Source of the DNA: Acinetobacter geminorum
Lineage (GTDB): Bacteria > Pseudomonadota > Gammaproteobacteria > Pseudomonadales > Moraxellaceae
DNA length: 50,593 nt
Assembly: GCF_013009345.1 (NCBI RefSeq)
Contig: NZ_JABELE010000020.1
Coordinates: forward strand, 1-50,593
Direction of reading: 5' to 3'
The notes beneath the pieces are model-generated. The model had not been told where the DNA came from and searched no databases. It was given only the letters and a program-made list of their open reading frames with translations. Every line of letters starts with the position of its first letter. The stretch's first letter is position 1. Both the position numbers and the translations under genes were made by a program. Positions 42,571 through 50,494 of this stretch are shown one piece after another.

Positions 42571-43575
42571 ATGAAAAAAAGATTGGGGATGATTGGCGCA
42601 GCATTTTGCTGTGCTGTGGGGACAGTGCATGCAGGGCAAAATGTCTGTGTGTTTGATTTATTGGGCAAGTCAGGTGAATCCTATAAAATGATGGAAGAGT
42701 GGGCGCTTGCAGCGAAAGAATGGCAAGCAGATATCACTTTAATTCCATTTCAAGATGAAGGCTTAGTTGACCGTAGACTGCGTGAAGGTAAGTGCGATGC
42801 CGCCTATATGACCTCCATGCGAGCGCGAAATTACAATAAATTTGCAGGTTCGATTGATGCTATTGGGGGAGTAACCAGTAATGCAATTGCCCAAAAAGCC
42901 ATCAGTTACGTTTTAGATAAGCGTAATAAACATCGTATGGTTACTGCACAAAATGGAACCAATTACGAGGTCGTTGGTATTGTTCAGATTGGATTGGCTT
43001 ATTTATTTGTGAGAGATAAAAACCTCAACTCAATTGAAAAAGTACGTGGGACTAAATTTGCTATTTTGCAATATGACGCAGCACAAAAAATTATGGTGGA
43101 AAGCGTTGGTGCTAAGCCTATTCCTTCAGAAATTACCGATTTTGTGAAAAAGTTTAATAGTGGCCAAGTCGATGCGATTGCTGCACCCGCTTATGCTTAT
43201 AAACCTTTAGAGATTGGCAAAGGGGTTGGAGCGAAAGGAGCAATGTTTACTTTTCCCGTGGTTAATGTTACGGGTGATTTAATTGCCCGAAGTGATAAGT
43301 TCCCCACAGATTTCGGTATAAAGTCTCGTGCTTGGTTTACACAACAATTATCCCAGAACTTTGCCATGATAAAACGGCTAGAAATGGGCGTACCCTCAAA
43401 AATTAAAATGAACTTTTCTGTAGAAGACAAAACTAAATATCAAAAAATTTTACGTGAAGGTCGCCTCAGCTTAACAAAACAAGGTGTATACGATGCAACA
43501 ATGATGAGTGTGCTAAAGCGTGCGCGCTGTACAGTTGAGCGGACAAATTTTGAATGTACTCTTAGTGGTGAGTAG
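42571..43575 (+). CDS. putative periplasmic solute-binding protein, AdeT-like (copy 1)
   Basis: A 334-residue protein with a signal peptide (about 1-21, ending VHA). Two lobes of a substrate-binding-protein-like fold follow. The mature chain begins NVCVFDLLGKSGESYKMMEEWALAAKEW, then GKCDAAYMTSMRARNYNKF, YDAAQKIM and a DAIAAPAYAYKPLEIGKG segment. Cysteines near the N- and C-termini (RARCTVER...FECTLSGE) suggest disulfides. Relatives have been deposited as AdeT and linked to an RND efflux pump, but there are no RND membrane helices. AAGGAAAG precedes the ATG. The ligand is unknown. It is the most divergent of the first two copies. Confidence 0.78.
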   Translation: MKKRLGMIGAAFCCAVGTVHAGQNVCVFDLLGKSGESYKMMEEWALAAKEWQADITLIPFQDEGLVDRRLREGKCDAAYMTSMRARNYNKFAGSIDAIGGVTSNAIAQKAISYVLDKRNKHRMVTAQNGTNYEVVGIVQIGLAYLFVRDKNLNSIEKVRGTKFAILQYDAAQKIMVESVGAKPIPSEITDFVKKFNSGQVDAIAAPAYAYKPLEIGKGVGAKGAMFTFPVVNVTGDLIARSDKFPTDFGIKSRAWFTQQLSQNFAMIKRLEMGVPSKIKMNFSVEDKTKYQKILREGRLSLTKQGVYDATMMSVLKRARCTVERTNFECTLSGE

Positions 43576-43696
43576 GTGATTTTTTAAACACAAAAACGCT
43601 ACATATATTTCAAAGCTGAATAGGGGTATGAAAATTGTGAATATAAAAAGTAACTTACGGAAACTTAGTGATTTTTACTGCTAATAAATAATTTAA

Positions 43697-43718
43697 ATCG
43701 AACAAACAATGGTTCGAT
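43697..43718. repeat. inverted repeat upstream of AdeT-like copy 2
   Basis: ATCGAAC and GTTCGAT are perfect 7-base arms with an eight-base centre, about 110 bases before the start. It could be an operator, as no T-run follows. Confidence 0.45.
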
Positions 43719-43830
43719 GAGATAAAAATATTTGAGTAAAAGCTCTATTTTTTTCTAAAAAACATGATTAATATCTGTGTTTGAAAGGAAACTTCAAACA
43801 AAAAATCTGTTCCGTGGAAGGATGAAGAAA

Positions 43831-44838
43831 ATGAAAAAAATCGTACTTGCTATGGCTGCCGCTTCTGTTGTTGGTTTTTCTGCTTCAGCGCAAGCAGCGA
43901 GTACCGTATGTGTATTCGACCTCTTAGGAAAAGCAGGCGACTCATATAAAATGATGGAAGAATGGGCTCTTGCTGCAAAAGGCTGGGGTGCCCAAATCAA
44001 CTTAGTTCCTCGTCAGGACGAGGCTGTTGCTGATAATGATTTTAAAGCAGGTAAATGTGATGCTGTAGCAATGACAGCAATGCGTGCACGCCAATATAAC
44101 AAATTCGTAGGATCTATCGACTCACTCGGTGGTGTTCCAAACAATCAAATCGCTCAGCGTGCAATTACCTATGTATTAGATGCGCGTAATGCAGCAAAAA
44201 TGACCACAAATATGGGTGGTAAAAAATACGAAGTTGCTGGTATTTCTCCACTAGGTTCAGCATTTATTTTCGTACGTGACAAAAACATCAACTCTGTTGA
44301 AAAAGCTGCGGGTAAAAAATTCGCTGTATTGGGTTATGACGATGCACAAAAAATTATGGTGCAACGTGTAGGAGCTCAAGCAGTTCTTTCTGATATTTCA
44401 AACTTTGCTGCTAAATTTAACAATGGTCAGGTAGATATGGTAGGCGCACCTGCTTACGCTTACAAACCATTAGAATTAAATAAAGGTTTGGGAGCAAACG
44501 GGGTAATGTGGAACTTCCCTGTATTACACGTTACAGCAGATTTAGTATTACGTCCTGAAAAATTCCCAGCTGGTTTTGGTCAAAAATCTCGTGACTGGTT
44601 TGTTAAACAGTTACCGAAGAGCTTTGCAATGATCAACCGTTTAGAAGCTCAGATTCCTGGCAAATACAAAATGAATTTAAGTGCAGAAGACAAACTTAAA
44701 TATCAAAAAATGTTGCGTGATGGTCGTATGGACTTAACTAAACGCGGTGTTTACGATGCAGGTATGATGTCTGTATTGAAAAAAGCACGTTGTTCTGTAG
44801 ACAAGGCTAACTTTGAATGTTCAATGCCTGGTGAATAA
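43831..44838 (+). CDS. putative periplasmic solute-binding protein, AdeT-like (copy 2)
   Basis: This 335-residue paralogue has a signal peptide (about 1-23, ending AQAA). It contains the same landmarks as copy 1: CVFDLLGKAGDSYKMMEEWALAAKGW, GKCDAVAMTAMRARQYNKF, GYDDAQKIMVQRVGAQA, PAYAYKPLELNKGLGANG, and the C-terminal Cys pair KARCSVDK / FECSMPGE. It is probably exported and folded with disulfides. I start at 43831, nine bases after GGAAGG; ATG 43822 directly abuts that site. Codon use looks well adapted, suggesting good expression. A terminator follows, so copies 2 and 3 are transcribed separately. The AdeT/efflux label is not supported by its topology. Confidence 0.8.
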   Translation: MKKIVLAMAAASVVGFSASAQAASTVCVFDLLGKAGDSYKMMEEWALAAKGWGAQINLVPRQDEAVADNDFKAGKCDAVAMTAMRARQYNKFVGSIDSLGGVPNNQIAQRAITYVLDARNAAKMTTNMGGKKYEVAGISPLGSAFIFVRDKNINSVEKAAGKKFAVLGYDDAQKIMVQRVGAQAVLSDISNFAAKFNNGQVDMVGAPAYAYKPLELNKGLGANGVMWNFPVLHVTADLVLRPEKFPAGFGQKSRDWFVKQLPKSFAMINRLEAQIPGKYKMNLSAEDKLKYQKMLRDGRMDLTKRGVYDAGMMSVLKKARCSVDKANFECSMPGE

Positions 44839-44854
44839 TCTTAATATTTCTCAG

Positions 44855-44887
44855 AAAGCCTAGACTTAGTTCTAGGCTTTTTGTTTT
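44855..44887 (+). terminator. terminator after AdeT-like copy 2
   Basis: AAAGCCTAGA and TCTAGGCTTT pair around a six-base loop, followed by TTGTTTT. Confidence 0.9.
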
Positions 44888-45190
44888 GTATATGCTGTCA
44901 ATTCTGCCATTGTGGATAACTAGAAAGACGTTAAGCTAAATTTAGATAAAAACTTCATAAGGAAACATGAAGGTATAAAAATGGATCAAGGACTTAAGTG
45001 ATTAAAATAATTGCTAATAGGTAGGTAAATCGCTATCTATTTTCCATGGAAATAAAATCATAAAAGCAAATACGGTCTATAAAAATATTCCAACATGATT
45101 TTTATATGAAGACTATCCGATTCACTCCTTATCGGTGTGAAATTTCTTGGTATCGAAAAACAAAAACTCCACAAGGAAAGGAAAAAGAAT
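44888..45190. promoter_or_regulatory. intergenic region upstream of AdeT-like copy 3
   Basis: No gene is supported in these roughly 300 bases. It holds a lone perfect DnaA box on the minus strand (44911-44919). It also holds an inverted repeat CTTCAT / ATGAAG (44953-44972) and the element TGCTAATA (45012-45019), which is shared with the other two copies' upstream regions. A promoter is likely but I cannot fix its position. Confidence 0.45.
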
Positions 45191-46195
45191 ATGCAATTTT
45201 CCAAAACGCTATTACTTGCGCTGGGACTTACAACAGTTTCTTTTGCAGCCGAGGCTAAACAAACAGTATGTGTTTTTGACTTCGTTGGTAAAAATGGCGA
45301 TGTCTATGCGCTGATGAAGGATTATCAACTTGCCGCTAAAAACTGGGGAGCTGATATCGAGCTTAAAGTAAACCAGAATGAAGCCGTGATTGCTGAAGAT
45401 TTTAAAGCGGGCAAATGTGATGGTATTAGCGTGTCAGGAATGCGCGGGCGTCAATTCAACTCATTTACTGGTTCATTAGATGCAATTGGTGCGATTCCAG
45501 ATCTCAAACTTGCTGTTAAAGTCATGCAAGGCTTAGCGAGCCAAACTTTTAGTAAATATATGGTTAATGGACGCTATGAGGTCGTCGGTATTATTCCCGT
45601 TGGTGATGCTTACCTTTTAGTAAATGACCGTAGCATCAATACAGTAGCGAAAGCTGCCGGTAAAAAAATCGCTGTGCTTGACTATGATGAAGCACAAAAA
45701 ATTATGGTTCAGCAGGTCGGGGCACAGGCTGTTAGTGCTGATGTAACAAATTTTGGTGCGAAATTTAATAATCATCAAGTTGATATTATTGGTGCGCCAG
45801 CAGCAGCATTTAAGCCTTTAGAACTACAAAAAGGTTTAGGAACAAAAGGTGCTATCGTGAATTATCCGATCTTACAGGTCACAGGAAATATTATTATCCG
45901 TCCTGATAAGTTCCCAGCTGGTTTTGGCCAGAAATCTAGGGAATGGGTTTCGGGTCAGCTGCCACGTGCTTTTACTATCTTGGGTAAAATGAAAGCTGAT
46001 ATTCCACAAAAATACTGGATGGATGTCCCAGCAGCCGATAAGCCAGGCTACCAAAAGCTTATGCGGGAGTCTCGAATTAACCTTACACAACGTGGTGTAT
46101 ACGATAAACGTATGATGAAACTCCTTTGGCAATTCCGTTGTAAGCAAGATGCTAAAAACTTCGAATGTGGCTTACAGGATGAGAATTACAAATAA
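45191..46195 (+). CDS. putative periplasmic solute-binding protein, AdeT-like (copy 3)
   Basis: This third, more distant tandem paralogue has 334 residues. It has a signal peptide (about 1-19, ending AAEA), then CVFDFVGKNGDVYALMKDYQLAAKNW, GKCDGISVSGMRGRQFNSF, LDYDEAQKIMVQQVGAQA and APAAAFKPLELQKGLGTKG. The C-terminal Cys pair (WQFRCKQDAKNFECGL) is conserved. Where copies 1 and 2 have MMEEWALAAK it has LMKDYQLAAK, and the PAYAYKP motif becomes PAAAFKP, so ligand preference may differ. I start at 45191 with AAGGAAAAAG upstream. A strong terminator lies between it and erpA. Confidence 0.78.
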   Translation: MQFSKTLLLALGLTTVSFAAEAKQTVCVFDFVGKNGDVYALMKDYQLAAKNWGADIELKVNQNEAVIAEDFKAGKCDGISVSGMRGRQFNSFTGSLDAIGAIPDLKLAVKVMQGLASQTFSKYMVNGRYEVVGIIPVGDAYLLVNDRSINTVAKAAGKKIAVLDYDEAQKIMVQQVGAQAVSADVTNFGAKFNNHQVDIIGAPAAAFKPLELQKGLGTKGAIVNYPILQVTGNIIIRPDKFPAGFGQKSREWVSGQLPRAFTILGKMKADIPQKYWMDVPAADKPGYQKLMRESRINLTQRGVYDKRMMKLLWQFRCKQDAKNFECGLQDENYK

Positions 46196-46237
46196 TCTTG
46201 ATAAAAATACTCAAGATTCGCTTTAAACTTCGAAGAC

Positions 46238-46284
46238 AGACCCTATATTGATTATGCTATACTCAATATAGGGTCTTTTTTATT
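46238..46284 (+). terminator. terminator between AdeT-like copy 3 and erpA
   Basis: AGACCCTATATTGA and TCAATATAGGGTCT form a perfect 14-bp stem with a ten-base loop, then six T's. It lies about 45 bases before erpA. The erpA promoter must therefore overlap it or be very close. Confidence 0.93.
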
Positions 46285-46319
46285 TTGAAAGGCACAGCAA
46301 AATCCGAGGAACAATCATC

Positions 46320-46655
46320 ATGAATGCCCAAGCTCTAGTTTTGACAGATAATGCTGCCAATAAGGTACGCCAACTCCGTGATAGTGAAGGGAATGACGAT
46401 CTCATGTTACGTGTATATGTAACAGGAGGCGGGTGTTCAGGGTTTTCGTATGGCTTCAATTTTGCTGAAAGCGTAAATGAAGATGATGCAGAATTCGTAA
46501 ATGGCGATGTAAAAATGCTGGTTGACTCACTTAGCTATCAATATTTAATTGGCTCAGTAGTTGACTATGTAGAAGGTCTTGAAGGTTCACGTTTTATCGT
46601 ACAAAACCCGAATGCAACAACAACATGTGGTTGTGGTTCTTCATTCTCGATTTAA
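46320..46655 (+). CDS. erpA: iron-sulfur cluster insertion protein ErpA
   Basis: ErpA is an A-type carrier that passes Fe-S clusters to apoproteins such as IspG. The 111-residue protein has the three conserved Cys in GGGCSGFSYGF (about Cys 39) and the C-terminal TTCGCGSSFSI. The length and C-terminal pair are typical. No isc or suf genes are adjacent. It lies between two strong terminators and so is a single-gene unit. Confidence 0.96.
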   Translation: MNAQALVLTDNAANKVRQLRDSEGNDDLMLRVYVTGGGCSGFSYGFNFAESVNEDDAEFVNGDVKMLVDSLSYQYLIGSVVDYVEGLEGSRFIVQNPNATTTCGCGSSFSI

Positions 46656-46671
46656 AAGAATTTTAAAATTT

Positions 46672-46703
46672 AAAAAACCTCTCTATTTTGAGAGGTTTTT
46701 TTA
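46672..46703. terminator. bidirectional terminator between erpA and the hydrolase gene
   Basis: AAAAAACCTCTC and GAGAGGTTTTTT pair around TATTTT, with T's on both sides. Confidence 0.93.
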
Positions 46704-46715
46704 TTGATCAGATCA

Positions 46716-47558
46716 TTATCTTTTACAAACAGATTCTAAAAAATATTGCACAAGTTCAGGTGCATTCTGATATGGAATCCAATGCGACGCATCCATAAAA
46801 ACTGCTTCATAACTATTTTTAAAATAATGTGAGTTTAGCTCGGCACTTTTTTCTGTAACGGCAATATCATGTTTACCCCAAATAAAAAGGGTGGGGACAT
46901 CTATGGCTTTAAACGGATTTTGAGGTTTGTCCCAAAAAAAGCCACGATACCAATTCAACGCCGTAGTTAATCTATTTTCTTTTATAAACTCAGTCTCGAA
47001 TATAGCAATTTGCTGTTCAGTCATACCTGATGACTTTAGAAACTTACGACCCAATTTAGGTATCTTTTTAAATAAAAGTTCGGGCAGAATGGGTAGCTGA
47101 AAAATTGCAAAATAATAAGATTTAAAAAGTTGTCTGCTGCTTAAACAAGCTTTTAAAAAAGCAGCTTGATGGGGCACAGAAACTAAAGTGAGATGCTGAA
47201 TATATTGTGGATACTTCATCGCAATGCCCGAAGCGATTGCCGAGCCCCAGTCATGCCCAATTAAATAAACTGGCTGGCCAAGCTGCTCAATGAAACTTGC
47301 CACATCTTCTACAAGTTCACTCAATGAATATTGAAATCGGCTTTGAGGCCTAGCATTTAAACTATAACCACGTTGATGAATTGCAAGTGTTCTAAATTGA
47401 TGCTCATGCAATAATTCAGAGGTTTGCTCCCAACTATGAGCAGTTTCTGGAAAACCATGCAATAAAACAACGAGTGGACCATCTATAGGGCCTGAATCAA
47501 TTACATCGAATGTCCAAACCCCACGTGTGTATTGATGAATACGTTTGGTCAGATCCAT
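46716..47558 (-). CDS. alpha/beta hydrolase, epoxide-hydrolase-like
   Basis: A 280-residue cytosolic alpha/beta hydrolase of the epoxide hydrolase/haloalkane dehalogenase group. It has the oxyanion motif LLHGFPETAHSW, the nucleophile elbow GHDWGSA (Asp as nucleophile rather than Ser), the acidic residue in FIWGKHD, and the His in DASHW. A helical cap lies between about residues 140 and 215. I start at 47558 because similarity begins there; an ATG at 47597 adds 13 residues, and neither has a good ribosome site. No terminator separates it from anmK upstream, so read-through is possible. The substrate is unknown. Confidence 0.83.
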   Translation of the reverse strand: MDLTKRIHQYTRGVWTFDVIDSGPIDGPLVVLLHGFPETAHSWEQTSELLHEHQFRTLAIHQRGYSLNARPQSRFQYSLSELVEDVASFIEQLGQPVYLIGHDWGSAIASGIAMKYPQYIQHLTLVSVPHQAAFLKACLSSRQLFKSYYFAIFQLPILPELLFKKIPKLGRKFLKSSGMTEQQIAIFETEFIKENRLTTALNWYRGFFWDKPQNPFKAIDVPTLFIWGKHDIAVTEKSAELNSHYFKNSYEAVFMDASHWIPYQNAPELVQYFLESVCKR

Positions 47559-47685
47559 GAAAACATGCCTTAAATCATTTTTGTTGGCATTTATCATGAG
47601 TTCTTATGCTCATTTACATAACAGCATTTCGGGTCAGTAAATGTGCTATGAGGTCGAATCTGACCAATCAAATCGATAAATAGCT

Positions 47686-48813
47686 TTATACCGCCGTGAT
47701 CGTACCTAGAATTCTGAAATCCGAAGCACCTGTTACTGCTGGCAAATTACCACTTAAACCATCTACAAAGCGCATTGCTAACCATGCAAATGCTGTAGCC
47801 TCGACCCAAGTAGGGGAAAGTCCTAACACATCGGTAGGTTGAACAGACCAATTATGTTTACGTAAACGCCAACGTAATTGCTCTAGTAAATAAGAGTTAT
47901 AAGCACCACCACCACAAACATACACTTCGCCTGTTTCCATCTCAGAGCGATAAATTGCTTTTTGAATTGCACGCACAGTGAGTTTTAATAGGGTTGCTTG
48001 GATGTTTTCAGGTGTATCTTCTAACTCATCATAAGTTAAATCATTTCGCCAATCGATTAACTGATCATCCAACCAGTCAATATTAAAGTCTTCACGTCCT
48101 GTGCTCTTAGGCGGTTCTTTAGAAAAATATTCATGTGCATGGAGACGGTCGAGTAAAGAGCGAATAGGGTGACCATAGGCAGCCCAATCACCATTTTCAT
48201 CATATGGATGACCTGTATGGCGATGGCACCACGCATCCATCAAAATATTTGCAGGACCTGTATCAAAACCAAATACGCCGTCACTGTTATTGGCAGGCAG
48301 CATACTCACATTAGCAATACCACCCAAATTCAAAATTACACGATGAATACTTGGATGTTGAAATAATGCTTGATGGAAAGCCGGAACCAATGGCGCGCCC
48401 TGACCGCCTGCTGCCATATCTCTACGACGGAAATCTGAAACAACCGGAATCTGAGTAATTTCAGTAATGATGTTGGGATCGCCAATTTGTAACGTAAATC
48501 CATGTTCTGGACGATGACGAATGGTTTGCCCATGCGACCCAATTGCTTTAATTTGGCTACGGTCTAATTGGTGCTTTTCAATGAGAGTATTAATCCCGTG
48601 GCCGATCATTTGGGCCAGAGCAACATCAGCTTTACCCATGCGGTCAATTTCATTGTCATCAGGTAAAGTTAATGCCATAAGCTCATCACGTACCTCGGGT
48701 TCGAATGGAACTGTAAGAGTGGCATGAAGCTGTAGTGGCTCAAATGAAGCCGCTACAATATCCACACCATCCATACTAGTGCCAGTCATTACGCCGATAT
48801 AGATTGCGCTCAT
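47686..48813 (-). CDS. anmK: anhydro-N-acetylmuramic acid kinase
   Basis: AnmK opens and phosphorylates 1,6-anhydroMurNAc, the product of lytic transglycosylases, to MurNAc-6-phosphate. The 375-residue protein opens with IYIGVMTGTSMDGVD, the phosphate-binding motif of the family, and has GSHGQTIRH, LNLGGIANVS, FDTGPANILMDAW and VCGGGAYNSYLLE. I start at 48813 because AGGGGA lies eight bases upstream; the frame runs to 48831. It is divergent from tyrS. It belongs with mpl and the MltB-like enzyme in wall recycling. Confidence 0.97.
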   Translation of the reverse strand: MSAIYIGVMTGTSMDGVDIVAASFEPLQLHATLTVPFEPEVRDELMALTLPDDNEIDRMGKADVALAQMIGHGINTLIEKHQLDRSQIKAIGSHGQTIRHRPEHGFTLQIGDPNIITEITQIPVVSDFRRRDMAAGGQGAPLVPAFHQALFQHPSIHRVILNLGGIANVSMLPANNSDGVFGFDTGPANILMDAWCHRHTGHPYDENGDWAAYGHPIRSLLDRLHAHEYFSKEPPKSTGREDFNIDWLDDQLIDWRNDLTYDELEDTPENIQATLLKLTVRAIQKAIYRSEMETGEVYVCGGGAYNSYLLEQLRWRLRKHNWSVQPTDVLGLSPTWVEATAFAWLAMRFVDGLSGNLPAVTGASDFRILGTITAV

Positions 48814-48892
48814 ATGCAACTTCCCCTGCAAGACGCTGAAAAAATGTTAGTATATCGCACAAATTGAATAACTGATGTGTTTAGGTTTTGTG

Positions 48893-50107
48893 ATGTCAAA
48901 TTTCTTGCCCGCCGAAGAACAGCTTGCCCTCATCCAACGAGGCACGCACGAAATTATTTCAGAAGAAGATTTACTGAAAAAGCTTAAAGAGAATCGTCCT
49001 CTTAAAATTAAAGCTGGTTTTGACCCTACAGCACCAGATTTACATTTAGGACATACGGTTCTTATTAATAAATTAAAAACTTTCCAAGACTTGGGCCATG
49101 AAGTTACCTTCTTAATTGGTGACTATACAGCCATGATTGGTGACCCAACTGGTAAAAGCGCAACTCGTCCGCCGTTGTCACGTGAACAAGTAGAAGCCAA
49201 CGCTAAAACTTATCAAGAACAAGTATTCAAGATATTAGACCCGAATAAAACAAAAGTACGTTTTAACTCAGAATGGTTTAATCAAAAGTCTGCTGCTGAC
49301 CTTATTCAATTAGCAAGCCAGCAAACTGTATCTCGCATGTTAGAGCGTGATGATTTTACAAAGCGCTATAGCAATCATCAGCCGATTGCAATTCATGAGT
49401 TTTTATATCCTTTAGTTCAAGGTTATGACTCAATTGCGCTTGAAGCTGACGTTGAGTTAGGCGGTACAGACCAGACATTTAACTTACTTATGGGGCGTAC
49501 TTTACAAAGCCGTTATGGCCAAGAATCTCAAGTGTGTATCACTGTGCCGATTCTAGAAGGTCTAGATGGTGTAAATAAAATGTCTAAATCTTTAGGTAAC
49601 TATATTGGTGTATTTGATACACCAGGAGCAATGTACCAAAAAGTTTTATCAATGCCAGACTCTTTAATTGAACGCTATTTTGATTTATTAAGCTTCAAAT
49701 CTCTTGATGAGATCAAAGCTTTATTAGATGAAATTGCTGCTGGTCGTAATCCACAAGAAGTAAAACGCATCCTCGCACTTGAGCTAGTTGAACGCTTCCA
49801 TGATGCAGAAGCTGCTGCTAATGCCCATAAGAGTGCTGGTAACCGTATTACAGAAGGTGAAGTACCTGAAGACACACCAGAAGTGACTATTTCACTTGGT
49901 GAGTTTGGAGGAGAAATCTTTATTGCTACGATTTTACGCGTAGCAGGCCTAAACCCAAATGCAGCTGCGGCAAAAGATGCGGTAGCTCGTGGTGCGGTAA
50001 AAGTTGACTGGAATGCCGTTGATGCAAGCTTCTCTGTCAAAGAAAAAGGAAGCTTTATTATTCAATCAGGTAAAAAAGCAATTGCACGTGTAATTTTCAC
50101 TGACTAA
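48893..50107 (+). CDS. tyrS: tyrosyl-tRNA synthetase
   Basis: TyrRS charges tRNA-Tyr. The 404-residue class I synthetase has the HIGH-type motif as HLGH in PDLHLGHTVLINK (about 46-58), the tyrosine-site region, and KMSKS (about 230-234). A C-terminal S4-like RNA-binding domain (about 340-404) follows. The length and motif spacing fit the TyrZ-like branch common in Pseudomonas and Acinetobacter. I start at 48893, seven bases after AGG; the frame begins at 48875. It is divergent from anmK, and a terminator precedes the rightward rRNA-like promoter. Confidence 0.97.
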   Translation: MSNFLPAEEQLALIQRGTHEIISEEDLLKKLKENRPLKIKAGFDPTAPDLHLGHTVLINKLKTFQDLGHEVTFLIGDYTAMIGDPTGKSATRPPLSREQVEANAKTYQEQVFKILDPNKTKVRFNSEWFNQKSAADLIQLASQQTVSRMLERDDFTKRYSNHQPIAIHEFLYPLVQGYDSIALEADVELGGTDQTFNLLMGRTLQSRYGQESQVCITVPILEGLDGVNKMSKSLGNYIGVFDTPGAMYQKVLSMPDSLIERYFDLLSFKSLDEIKALLDEIAAGRNPQEVKRILALELVERFHDAEAAANAHKSAGNRITEGEVPEDTPEVTISLGEFGGEIFIATILRVAGLNPNAAAAKDAVARGAVKVDWNAVDASFSVKEKGSFIIQSGKKAIARVIFTD

Positions 50108-50122
50108 GAACGTTATATAGTT

Positions 50123-50150
50123 AAAAAAGCAGGAGTAATCCTGCTTTTTT
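50123..50150 (+). terminator. intrinsic terminator of tyrS
   Basis: AAAAAAGCAGGA and TCCTGCTTTTTT pair around GTAA. Confidence 0.94.
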
Positions 50151-50176
50151 ATTTCTTGGTCACAAAATTAATTAAG

Positions 50177-50192
50177 CGTTCCACGTGGAACC
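50177..50192. other. parS-like ParB site 4
   Basis: CGTTCCACGTGGAACC keeps the 14 inner bases of the parS palindrome and differs at both outermost positions. It lies between tyrS and the rightward rRNA-like promoter. Confidence 0.7.
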
Positions 50193-50466
50193 ATCTAAAC
50201 ATAATTAATAATAAATGAAGTAAGTTAAAAATAAGAAGAAATATAGCTTGGAATAGAGTATTTGCTCTATGGTTTCTAAGGAATCAAGGGACTATATATG
50301 TCTATAAGCTGTATTGAAGACATAGAAAATGTAAGATAGGCCAATTTCATGAATATAAAAATTAATAAAAAGTATTGAAAATGCCTAAAAAAAAGCCACA
50401 TATATCACTTTTTTTGCAAAATAGTAGAAAAAAACGGCACTCAAGTGGAAAAGGCTCAAATACCCC
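50193..50466. other. AT-rich upstream region of the right rRNA-like promoter
   Basis: No gene is evident in this stretch. It contains A/T tracts (around 50385-50435) that could act as UP elements for the promoter that follows. Confidence 0.45.
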
Positions 50467-50494
50467 TTGCAAAGGGAATGTAATGGTCTATAAT
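50467..50494 (+). promoter_or_regulatory. rRNA-operon-like P1 promoter, reading right
   Basis: TTGCAA (50467-50472) and TATAAT (50489-50494) are 16 bases apart. The following GCAC matches the leftward promoter at the other end. The sequence to the window end (50495-50593) shows no ORF. It includes a TTGCTTTGAGCAG stretch, loosely boxA-like. I infer a 16S rRNA gene just outside. Confidence 0.65.

Noticed and set aside
42571..46195. Calling the three AdeT-like proteins RND efflux pumps
   Set aside because: Each has about 335 residues, a signal peptide and no multi-helix membrane part. RND pumps are about 1000 residues with twelve helices.
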